Below, piece by piece: positions 12,801-25,415 of a DNA stretch of 64,000 nt. How positions within the stretch are numbered: the stretch's first letter is position 1; every line of letters starts with the position of its first letter. The translations under genes were made by a program, and so were the position numbers. This DNA comes from Locusta migratoria (taxonomy: Eukaryota > Arthropoda > Insecta > Orthoptera > Acrididae): assembly GCA_026315105.1 (NCBI GenBank), contig CM048744.1, positions 976,379,721-976,443,720 of the forward strand, given 5' to 3'. The notes below the pieces were generated by a model that was given only the letters and a program-made list of their open reading frames with translations, ran no database searches and was not told where the DNA came from.

Positions 12801-15800
12801 AGGTTGAGACCAGGTGGGCAACGGGAAGAGAGAATGTGTTGAAGGGCAAGTTCCCATCTCCGGAGTTCTGAAAGATTGGTGTTGGTGGGAAGTATCCAGA
12901 TAACCCGGACGGTGTAACACTGTTCCAAGATGTGCTGGCCGTGCACCAAGGCATGTTTAGCCACAGGGTGATCCTCATTACCAACAAACACTGTCTGCCT
13001 GTGACCGTTCATGCGAATGGACAGTTTGTTGCTGGTCATTCCCACATAGAACACTTCACAGTGCAGGCATGTCAGTTGGTAAATCACGTGGGTGCTATCG
13101 CAAGTGGCTCTGCCCTTGATCGTGTACACCTTCCGGGTTATGGGATTGGAGTAAGTGGTGGTGGAAGGGTGCATAGGGCAGGTTTTACAACGGGGGCGGT
13201 TACAAGGGTAGGAGCCAGAGGGTAGGGAAGGTGGTTTGGAGATTTCATATGGATGGACTAGGAAGTTACGGAGGTTAGGTGGGCGGCGGAAAGACACTCT
13301 CGGTGGAGTGGGAAGGATGTCATGAAGGATGGATCTCATTTCGGGGCAGGATTTAAGGAAGTCGTATCCTTGCTGGAGAGCCACATTCAGAGTCCACTCC
13401 AGTCCCGGAAAGTATCCGGTGACAAGAGGGACACTTCTGGGGTTCTTCTGTGGAAGGTTCTGAATTTGGGGGGATGAGGAAGTGGCTCTGGAAATTTGTT
13501 TCTGTACCAGATCAGGAGGATAGCCGCGGGATGTGAAAGCTGTTATTAGGTTATTGGTGTACTGGTTTAGGGATTCGGGACTGGAGCAGACTCGTTTGCT
13601 ACGAAGACCTAAGCTGTAGGGAAGGGAACGTTTGATGTGGAATGGATGGCAGCTGTCATAGTGTAGGTACTGTTGTTTGTTTGTTGGTTGGTTTGATGTG
13701 GACGGATGTGTGAAGTTGGCCATTGGACAGATGGAGGTTGACATCAAGGAAAGTGGCATAGGATTTGGAATAGGACCAGGTGAATTTGATGGGACCAAAG
13801 GAGTTGAGGTTGAAGAGGAAATTCTGGAGTTCTTCTTCACTGTGAGTCCAAATCATAAAGATATCGTCAATGAATCTATACCAAACTTTGGGTTGACAGT
13901 CTTGGGTATCCAGGAAGGCTTCCTCTAAGCGTCCCATAAATAAGTTTGTGTACGAGGGGCCATCCTGGTTCCCATGGCTGTTCCCTTTAGTTGTTGGTAT
14001 GTTTGGCTCTCAAAAGTGAAGAAGTTGTGGGTTAGGATGAAGCTGGCTAGGGTATTAAGGAAAGAGGTTTTAGGTAGGGAATTGGGTGGTCGGCGTGAAA
14101 GGAAATACTCCATCGCAGCAAGGCCCTGGGCATGTGGGATGTTTGTGTACAAGGAAGTGGCATCAATGGTTACAAGGATGGTATCTGGAGGTAACTGGCT
14201 AGGCAAGGATTTCAGGCGATCGAGGAAGTGGTTGGTATCTTTGATGAAGGATGGGAGACTGCACATGATGGGTTGAAGGTGTTGGTGTATGTAGGCAGAG
14301 ATTCGTTCAGTAGGGGCTTGGTAACCGGCCACAATGGGGTGGCCAGGATGATTGGATTTGTGGATCTTGAGGAGTAGGTAGAAGGTGGGGGTGCGGGGTG
14401 TCAGTGGGGTCATGAGGTTAATGGAGTTAGGTGAAAGGTTTTGTAGGGGGCCTAAGGTTTTGAGGATTCCTTGAAGCTCTGCCTGGACATCAGGGATAGG
14501 ATTGTGTTGACAAACTTTGTAGGTAGTATTGTCTGAAAGCTGACGCAGTCCCTCAGCCACATACTCCCGCCGATCAAGTACCACGGTTGTGGATCCCTTG
14601 TCGGCTGGGAGAATGACGATGGAACGGTCAGCTTTCAGATCACGGATGGCTCGGGATTCAGCTGTAGTAATGTTGGGAGTAGGATTAAGGTTTTTTAGGA
14701 AAGACTGAGAGGCAAGGTTGGAAGTAAGGAATTCCTGGAAGGTTTGAAGAGGGTGATTTTGAGGAAGAACGGGTGGGTCTAGCTGTGATGGAGGACGGAA
14801 CTGTTCCAGGCAAGGTTCTATTTGAGTCAAGTCTTGTGGAGTTGGATCATTAGGAGTAGGGTTATTTTTCTTCGTGGCAAAGTGATATCTCCAGCAAAGG
14901 CTACGAGTATAGGATAGAAAATCTTTGACAAGGGCTGTTTGGTTGAATTTGGGAGTAGGGCTAAAGGTGAGGCCTTTGGATAGGACAGAGGTTTCAGTTT
15001 GGGAGAGTGGTTTAGAGGAGAGGTTAACTACTGAATTGGGATGTCGTGGTTCCGGATTGTGTGTAGTAGGATTTAAAGGTTTGGGGGGGAGTGGAGCTGG
15101 AAGTGGGAGACTTCCTTTTTGTCCCCTAATGTAAGTCCTTCCACTCCTGTGATTGGAATGGCTCCTTTTCCACTTCCTTAAGACCCGTATCCTTCCCTTT
15201 CTCCTCTCCTTCCTCGCTCTTTTTCCCGAAGAAGCCACCACTGGTGGTGAAAGCTCGAATGTTTGTGTGTTTTTGTGTGTGTTTGGTGTTTCTTTCGACG
15301 AGCCTGTACTTTAGGTAAGTCAAAAATCTTTATTTTATACCATTTTCCCACCTGGAAAGTCTCCTTCTATAATATTAGAACAAAAATTTTAGGCATTTGA
15401 CTTCAAAATGATTTTAAATGGCAGACACATATAACAAGAACAAACACAACACTGAAGAAAGTTTGCTACAGCCTACATTTATATGCCCACAAAGCAAGTT
15501 TCCATACTGTTTGAACTGCATACTTCGCCATGTTGCACAATATTCTACAGTATGGTATCATATTCTGGGGTAGTGCATCTGCTAGCTCAGTCATATTCAT
15601 GATTAAAAAAAGAGCTATCAGAGCAATCCACTATGCACAACAAGCAGATTTATTCAGGCCCCTCTTTCCAAGTCTCCCACTCCCATGCACTTTTACACTA
15701 GAAACATGTAAATATGATAGGAAAAATTTAGAAGACTGAAACAAAAACCTGAATATACATGAACATGACACCAGACAAAAAGGGAATCTTTATGTCCATT

Positions 15801-18800
15801 CAGTAAGGACATCTCCCTTTAAAACCTCCACTACAAGTAAAGTTACACAGATGAACAATAGTCTGCCACAGAAAATAATATTGTGTTCATCATTTTCACT
15901 ACTTTGCAAATCCTACGGGGAATTTAGCTTCCGTGGCATAATTTCTAGACTAATAGACTTTACACAAAACTGTGCAAAAGCAGTGATTGTTCTTAAAGTA
16001 AAATCAAATAGAATTTAATCTAACATCCTATAATCTGTACAGATTTTCTGGGTGAATAAAGAATAATAAACATATTTAACACATATATGTGTAACTGTCA
16101 GTAGTGTTACTCTTTAGGCTGTGTATTGAAAACTTAAATCTATACAAATGTTAACATCAAAATGTGAAATTACTTTTAGAATTCTCCAGCAAATTTGTTT
16201 CTTATTCGTGGTTGTTTATGAAGGACAGCAATAGTGTATGATTAATAATTAAAAGTGTTTTTTTGTAAGTTTTTGAGAGAGGTTGGATAGTCCACATGAT
16301 ATGCATATTTGCCACATTTTCTTAGTATCAATATTTTCTATAGTTCCACTAAAATATCTTTGGAAATATACTATGTTGCTAACTGAGATTAACTAACAAG
16401 TAATAAGTTGAGACAATGTTACTGAGTTCAATAGTAAAATTCTGGTTCTTGATATACTGCCTAATAGTGAATATAATTCTTAATGGAAATGGGAGTGGAT
16501 GGGTGGGCAAAAGGAAAGCATACCAGGTAAGGGTAGGGGGTTGACTCAGGTAATAAATAGGTGGAAATGTGAGTTGCAACCTTATGGATATGAGTAATCT
16601 GAGCTGTGAATATGACGGAGAGAATAAAGAAGCTGCCTTATTGTATGCTTAAGCTGCAAACAGTTTTTGCAGGACTGAACATTCGCTTTTTCTGCTAGTT
16701 TTTCCTAAGATTTTAAGGAGCTCTATAAAAAATTAGTAACTAACTGAAACCCAGAAAGACATATTATACTAAATATAAAAACAAAATTAATGATACAATC
16801 CTTACCTCCTGTGGCTTCCATAGATTTAACATAATCTTGTGCCAACTGAATGTTTACTGAATTTGCTTCAAAAGTTTTACATTCAGGTCTAAGCCCAACA
16901 GAGTCCTGCTGGTGAGGTGACCATTCCTGTTTATAATCAAAAATGTGCAATGAGAACTAGTTTCTCCAGTTTGTCTAGGAATAAGTTAGTACACAATGAG
17001 TAATGCAACGGGAATCTGTATTGCTTCTATGGAGTGTAAAAGAACTAGTTATCAAAAATAAATTACATATTCATTGCTGTTCCACAGTTGTCTCTTATGG
17101 TCTGTCATTGGGCTCTGAAAACAATGTTTAGGCCAGAGCTGTCCAAACTTTTCCTAATGTTAACACCTTTTCACTAATATTAATTGACAGATTCAACTAA
17201 ACCAAATGATACTTTAAAGAAATAAAAATTTCAGTACACACTGAACAAATAGGAGGATTTTATTTATTTTGCAAATTTTAACTAGTTTTATATTCTGTAT
17301 TTACTGGTCTCGTGACACCCTTGATGACATTAATCAATATCTTAGGATGTCGTAATACGCAATTTGGAAAACTTTGGCTTAGGCTATGGTTAAGTTGTGT
17401 TTTCTTCACCCAGTAGTTGAACATTCTAAAGAGCATTAGTAAATATTCTTTCACTACTGCTCTTTGCATAAGGAAACTAATTAGTGTCTTAGAAACCCAA
17501 TAAATAATCTTGTTTGATGCACACAGTTCTATTGTATCAATTTTCTGATGTAATACAGAAGATAATTTAGATAAATGGTTGTTTATTTATGAAAGATTTT
17601 TTGTGCCATTTGCCACAAACAGAATTTTAAAAAATGTGGTTGTTAAAGTATTTCAACTATCAATGTAACTTAGGTTTTTCAACATTCCTGCTCAAATGAA
17701 TCCCTGCTCCATCTTTATGCACCAGTTCAGAAGAGTTTCCCTGTCCTTGGCCAAAACTTAGTCCCACATTCTATTTCTCCAATCCTGCCTAAACCATGGA
17801 ATCCCTCCCAATGGCCTAACCATTAAAATTCCTTTCTTTGGATCTCATCCCTCCTTTCAGAATGACCTTCACCTTTTCAGATTCCACCAATCCTCGTCCC
17901 TCACACACCTAGTACTTCAAAAACACATCTCCATGGCACAGGCATTCAAAAACCACCTCTACTCCCTTCAAAAGATATTGCTAATGTGCAATCCCCAGTA
18001 CATAAATCCCATATCCCAAATTGAATCCCTTGCACTCCAGCAGTTGGAGGAGCTTTCCAGACATCACCTCCATAAATTATCCAGCCTGCTGACATCCTAC
18101 TGCCACCTTGGAGTACCACTTGCCAATCCCCATCCCACCCAAAGTGTTCCTTCCTGTTAAACCCTTGTAGCACCTACACCTTGCCTCGCAGACCTTTTCC
18201 ACTTGCCACATCCCCCAAGACTCCCACTAACGATCATCAATTCCCAAAGCCTAAACAATCCCAGAATACTGTTGTTAACCCTCCTGCTAAAATCCTCAAT
18301 CCCACACAAGTTTCTGTCCTATCCAAAGGTCTCACCTTCGGCCCCACACCCAAATTTAACCACGTTGGATTAGTCAAAGACCACCACTTCTTCTTCTGCC
18401 GACCCCTACAGTGGAAAAACCACTTTGCCACAAATCCTTCGAATCAAAGCCAATCTAATTCCAACATTGAACCCTGCCTCACCAATGCATACCACCATCC
18501 AACTGTGACCCTCCCTCACTCCCCCCGAACCACTCTGGTCACATTCCAGTAATTCCACACGTCAAACTTGGCATCACCATCCTTCCCCAAGTCCCTTCCT
18601 AAAAACACCAACCTGTCGGCAGAAGAAAGGACAGCCTTACACAACCTCAAAACAGATCCCAACCTAATCGTCCTCCCCACAGACAAAGGGCCCACCACTG
18701 TCGTAATGAATCACAGTGATTACGTGACAGAAGGGCTACGTCATTGTCTGATTCCTCCACCTACAAGTTGTGCCAGGACGACCCAATCCCAAAAATCCAA

Positions 18801-21800
18801 AATGAGTTACAGTCCCTGCTAAACTCTTATGGCCCTTCCCAGAACCTCTCCCCTGAATCCATCTCCCTCCTCTCCCCAACAACACCCCGCACACCTACAT
18901 TTTATATGCTCCCAAACATCCATAAACCTAACAATCCTAGACACCAAATTATGGCTGGTTGCTGTGCTCCCACAGAAAGAATTTCAGCCCTTGTTGACCA
19001 GCAACTCCAACTAGTTGTTTGAAACCTAGCATCTTACATCCAAGATACCAACTACTTCCTTCACAGACTCTCCACTATTCCCTCCCCTTTACCTCCTGGA
19101 TCCTTACTCGTCACTGTTGATGCCTCTTCACTGTACACCAATATCCTGCCCATGGTCTAGCTGCTCTCAAACATTACCTTTCTCAACATCCTTCAGACTC
19201 CAAGCCCAATACCTCATTCCTTATAATCCTTACCAATTACATCCTGACAGACAATTACTTTTCCTTTGAAGGAAAAGTATACAATCAAATCTGCAGCACA
19301 GTCGTGCGAACCCGTATGGCACCCTCCTATGCCAACCTATGGGCCGTCTAGAGGGAACCTTCCTAGCTTCCCAAAATCCCAAATCCCTGGTCTGGTTCAG
19401 GTTCATTGATAACATTTTCATGATTTGGACTGAGGGCCTGGACACCCTATCCTCATTCCTTCACAACCACAATTCCTTCGTTCCCCATTAGTTTCACTTG
19501 GTACTTCTCAACCCGGCAAGTCACTTACCTGGATGTTAACCTCCACCTCACTGATGGCTACATCCACACCTCCAGCCACATTAAACCTACTAATTACCAA
19601 CAGCACCTGCACTTTGATAGTAACCACTCAATTCCACATCAAAAAATCCTTCCCATACAGCCTTGCCACCTGTGGATGGAGAATTTGCAGTGATGAGATG
19701 TCCCTTACCCATTATGTTGAAGGCCTCACAAAGGTCTTCACAGACAGACATTACCCTGCTGACCTAGCCCGCAAGCAGATTTTCCATGCCATATCCCCAC
19801 ACACCACCAATCCTCCCCCCAACCCCAGTAATCAGTCACAATGGAGTGTCCTCCTTGTCACCCAGTACCACCACATCCTCCGTCAGGGCTTTGATTATCT
19901 GTCATCATGCCTTGAATTGAGAGACATCCTACCCAAGATCCTTCCAACCCCTCCTAAATGGTGTTCTGTCACCCACCCAACCACCACAACATCTTTGTAC
20001 ATCCCTTTGCCACTCCCAACCCCAACCCAATGCAAAACCTGCCCAATCCACCCACCCAGCACTTCCTATTCCAGTTCCATCACAGGCTTATTGTACCCCA
20101 TTAGAGGTTGGGTCACCTGTGAAAGCAGCCGTGTGATATATCAACTCTACCGCAATCCTTGCACAGCATTTTATATTGGTATGACGACAAACCAGCTGTC
20201 CATCAGAATGAATGGCCACCGCCAAACTGTGGCAAAAAAAAAAAAAAAAAAAACAAAAAAAAGAACAAGATAGACCACCCTGTGCCACAGCATGCAGCTG
20301 AGCACAACACTCTGGATTTCAATGGCTGCTTCACTACCCGAGCCATCTGGATCCTCCCCTTCACCACCAGCTCTTCTGAACTACGCAGATGGGAGTTGTC
20401 CCTTCAACACATTCTATGGTCCCGCAACCATTCTGGCCTCAACCTAAGATATCTTCCCAACCCTGCACCCTATGCCTAACATTTTCTCCCCTTCCCTTCC
20501 TTCCCCACCCATTATCTTGTATCCATGTCTTCCTTAAAACTGTGTATTACCACTTACAATATCCCCCTTATTTAGTACTTTTATTTTTACTAATTTTTTA
20601 TTATTCTTTCCTATATTTCCCAACTTTATTTTTTCCTTCTTCTCCCAACTTTATTTTTTCCTTCTTCTCCCAACTTTATTTTTTCCTCTTTTCCCAACTT
20701 TATTTTTCCTTTTTTTTTCCAATTTTTCCTTGTCATTTCAAAAACCCCCCACTCCATCCCCACACTCCTCTACACCTCCCTTTTATCCTTTCCTGCCCCT
20801 TCCCTTCACTGTATTCATTGCCACAATTCAAATTCCTGCCTTTAAAATCCATCATGCAATTCGGAACTTTCCATCCCCACCTATACCCCGCATCCTTCCC
20901 CCTCCACTCCCAACCTCACTCACTGTCTATCTTGTGTTGCTGGAGTGGCCAGATATGATAGTTGTATGTGTATAGTTGTCTGAATGATTACATAATGTAT
21001 GTGTTTCTTTTTCTGATGAAGGCCATGGTCGAAAATTTGTGTGGATGTCATTATCTATTTTTGTGTCTGTCAGCAGCTCAGCGAGCCTCTTTATGGTGAG
21101 TTGTTACCTATCCTCCATTAATGATATTGTAACTTAGGTTCATTTGATATGAATTAGGATGTTAATCATGTAATGCATTGAGAATTATTTTTGCTACAAT
21201 ATAACAAGAAAAAAGCAATTAAATAGCTCACCTCCACATCTGTGTTGAACTGGATAATGCTGAAGTAGTCTTTCTCATTTAGATCATCCAATATCACTGA
21301 CATAGCAGCTTTAAGTTGAGATATTTTAGTTCCCCACATTGATCCACTTGTATCAAGAACAAATATAACATGTTTAGGTAATGTGGGGAGTTCTCTTGGA
21401 GCAAAAAAATGTACAAAATAGCCATCCATTAACTGAAAAAAAAAAAAAAATAAAAAAAAAAATAAAAAAAAAAAAAAATGTTGTACAGCATTCGTTCATC
21501 ATTACCATGGCAGTACATGTCACTCTGTTTAAACACATAACTAACCAATACTTCACCCTCTGGCTCTAATGTCCTGTCAACATCATATGTGAAGACCACT
21601 TGATGAGACAAGTCATCCATTCTTCCCATTGCCAACTGCTGCTGCTGCATTGTTGGAGAGAAGTTTACAAGCAATGACTTCCCTGAGTTACGTTTTATTA
21701 CAGTTATTGGGTTCTTCTCTCCTGAATCAGAGGTTTAATTAGAAATTAAATGTATTTCATGCATAAAGCAATAGATATGCTAAATATATTCTATTAGCTT

Positions 21801-24800
21801 TGTTGAAAGCCATAAATTAAAAATGATAACATAAACTTAATAGAGTAAAAGAATTAGTCACAGAAGAAAAGTTATCACAACCGTCATTTAACACAATTAT
21901 AGATATACTGTCTGTTATTTCAGAAATTTATAACAGAAAAGACACCAGTGGTTGAGATTAACAGTTATAAATTTATGAACGCAAAACATTCAGACATCTC
22001 AACTGTTGTAGGCAATTGAAATAAATTCAATGGTGAAGTTGAAAATTTGTGCTGGGCCAGAACTGGATTTCTGATTTCCCACTTCAGGCCCGTAGTCAAA
22101 TTAACCACTTAGGCTATCCAGACATGCTTCATTTCCTGCTCAAATTCTCAACTTGTAGCATACTACCAATGTAGGAAATCTGGATTTGAATCCAGCTTCA
22201 GCAAAAATTTTCAACTGTGCTGATGAATTTATTTCAGTGCCCTACAATGGTCAAAATGTTTGATATTTGAATAATCGATTAATGATGAAAATTCTCCTCA
22301 GAGATAATAAATATTGTTGAAATGAGATAGAATGGCTGGCCAGTACTTACCATTGTGCTGTACCGCCGATAGTAACACAAAATGAAAAAACAGAAAAAAA
22401 GGGACAAAGGGACAAGCTTTCGGAACAGAGTTCCTTCGTCAGGTGGGAGAGAAGGGAAGAATAAAGGATGGGAATAGAAGGGAAAGGTGGTTCACGACCT
22501 AGGTCATGAAGGTGGTGTTTCGGAAGTGTGGGCGTCAGAGATACTGCTTGTATGTACTGAGCCAAGCCAGAGAGGATAAATATAACTAAAAAGGAAAGAT
22601 CAAGTAGTAAAGAGAAGAGAAGAGAGTGAAATTAATGATGCTGAGGGGTGTAGGAGGGGCGGGAGGGGGGGTGTCTAAAACGTTTTTCATAAACAGGGAA
22701 ATATGGATGGATACACACACACACACACACACACATGGAGAGAGATAGAGAGAATGACAGAGAGAGCGAGAGGGCGGTAGAGAGAGAGGGGGGGGGGGGG
22801 GTAAGGAACGGATAATGAATAGGTGAGCTGAGGATGGAGGAAGGGGAGGGGTTAGCGTAGATTTAGGCCAGGGGGGTGGCGGGAGGAGAGGATATGTTGG
22901 AGGGCAAGTTCCCACCTCCGTAGCTCTGAGGGACTGGTGTTGGTTGGTACTATCCAAATGGCACGTGTGGTGTAACACGTGCCCAGGTCCCTGGAGTTAT
23001 GCTGGAGGGCATGTTCTGCCACAGGATATTGGGTGTCCCCCAGGCGAACAGTTCGTCTATGCCCATTCATCCGCTCAGCCAATTTGTTGGTAGTCATACC
23101 AACATAAAAGGCTGAACAGTGGACACATGTCAGCTGGTATATGACATGCGTTGTCTCACATGTGGCCCTGCCTTGAATTGGGTAGGTTTTTCCTGTGGTG
23201 GGGCTGGAGTATGTGGTAGTGGGAGGATGCATTGGACAGGTTTTGCAGCGGGATCGGTTGCAGGGGTAGGAACCATTAGGTAGGGAGGGTGGTTTTGGGA
23301 TGTTGTAAGGTTGGACAAGGATGTTGCGGAGGTTGGGAGGACGGCGGAAGGCTACTCTGGGTGGTGTGGGAAGAACAGTTTGGAGTGATGGTCTCATTTC
23401 AGGGCATGACTTGAGAAAGTCATAGCCCTGTTTGAGGAATTTGTTGAGGCATTCCAGGCCAGGATGGTACTGGGTGACTAAGGGAGTGCTTCTGGGTGGT
23501 CTGGGGTTAGGAACATTGTTTTTGGATGGAGAGGAATGGACAGCTCGTGAGATCTGTTTGTGGACGAGGTCTGTAGGGTAGTTGCGGGAGAGGAAAGCAT
23601 TGGATAGATTATAGATTATAGATTGGATAGATTATAGATTGGATAGATTATCTATCCAATGCTTTCCTCTCCCGCAACTACCCTACAGACCTCGTCCACA
23701 AACAGATCTCACGAGCTGTCCATTCCTACATAGTAGCAGGTTTCAAAGCTCCAACAGAACGTGTCTCAGCTCTGGTAGACCAACACCTCCAACCTATAAC
23801 CTGCAGGCTCCCATCCTATATCAAAGATACAAACCACTTTCTGGAACGCCTCAAATCCATCCCTATGCCCCTCCCACGTGATAGCTTCCTTGTCACCATT
23901 GATGCTACATCCCTGTACACCAACATCCCTCACACCCATGGTCTATCAGCTCTGGAACACTATCTTTCCCAACGCCCACCTGAAAGCCTCCCAAAAACCT
24001 CATTCCTTGTCACACTTGCTAATTTCATACTCAACAATAATTACTTCACCTTTGAGGGCCAGACCTACAAACAAATCAGGGGGACAGCTATGGGTACCAG
24101 GATGGCCCCTTCCTATGCCAACCTCTTCATGGGCCGCATGGAAGAGGCATTCCTTAAGACACAGAAGTTGCCTCCCCTGGTTTGGTATAGATTCATAGAT
24201 GATATATTTATGGTCTGGACTCACGGTGAAGAAACCCTTCTGAACTTCCTCCACGACCTTAACTCCTTCTCCAGCCTTAAATTCACCTGGTCCTTCTCCA
24301 AAACTCAAACCACCTTCCTTGATGTTGACCTTCACCTTGCTGAGTCTCACATCCACACCTCAGTCCATATAAACCCACTAACAAACAACAGTACCTCCAC
24401 TTTGACAGCTGCCATCCCTTCCATATTAAACGATCCCTTCCCTACAGCCTGGGCATCCGTGGGAAACGTATCTGTTCCAGTTCCGAATCCCTCACCAGCT
24501 ACAACAACAATCTATCCAATGCTTTCCTCTCCCGCAACTACCCTACAGACCTCGTCCACAAACAGATCTCACGAGCTGTCCATTCCTCTCCCTCCAAAAA
24601 CAATGTTCCTAACCCCAGACCACCCAGAAGCACTCCCTTAGTCACCCAGTACCATCCTGGCCTGGAATGCCTCAACAAATTCCTCAAACAGGGCTATGAC
24701 TTTCTCAAGTCATGCCCTGAAATAAGACCATCACTCCAAACTGTTCTTCCCACACCACCCAGAGTAGCCTTCCGCCGTCCTCCCAACCTCCGCAACATCC

Positions 24801-25378
24801 TTGTCCAACCTTACAACATCCCAAAACCACCCTCCCTACCTAATGGTTCCTACCCCTGCAACCGATCCCGCTGCAAAACCTGTCCAATGCATCCTCCCAC
24901 TACCACATACTCCAGCCCCACCACAGGAAAAACCTACCCAATTCAAGGCAGGGCCACATGTGAGACAACGCATGTCATATACCAGCTGACATGTGTCCAC
25001 TGTTCAGCCTTTTATGTTGGTATGACTACCAACAAATTGGCTGAGCGGATGAATGGGCATAGACGAACTGTTCGCCTGGGGGACACCCAATATCCTGTGG
25101 CAGAACATGCCCTCCAGCATAACTCCAGGGACCTGGGCACGTGTTACACCACACGTGCCATTTGGATAGTACCAACCAACACCAGTCCCTCAGAGCTACG
25201 GAGGTGGGAACTTGCCCTCCAACATATCCTCTCCTCCCGCCACCCCCCTGGCCTAAATCTACGCTAACCCCTCCCCTTCCTCCATCCTCAGCTCACCTAT
25301 TCATTATCCGTTCCTTACCCCCCCCCCCCCTCTCTCTCTACCGCCCTCTCGCTCTCTCTGTCATTCTCTCTATCTCTC

Positions 25379-25415
<37 letters not shown>

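Larger units (their letters stand above)
17690..21120 (+). pseudogene. Decayed Penelope-like element, plus strand
   Basis: Broken frames in order: an N-terminal region (VSVLSKGLTFGPTPKFNHVG at 18310-18370), RT pieces around 18600-19530 (LPTDKGPTTVV, then VTVDASSLYTN-like and FIDNIFMIW-like fragments), and a nuclease region 19533-20479 (CKTCPIHPPSTSYSS, AFYIGMTTNQLSIRMNGH). An A-run at 20234-20268 interrupts the nuclease. The 3' region has a tandem array and a hammerhead-like end at 21011-21045. Many stops; an old copy. Confidence 0.82.

Noticed and set aside
20389..20958. 189-codon ORF rich in Phe, Pro and Ser
   Set aside because: Low-complexity C/T-rich 3' region of the decayed PLE; no domain.
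21374..21556. Exon 6 reading through into the poly-T tract (longer exon)
   Set aside because: The TTG/GTTAGT donor joins directly to the conserved GYFVHFFAP; reading through gives a Phe run.
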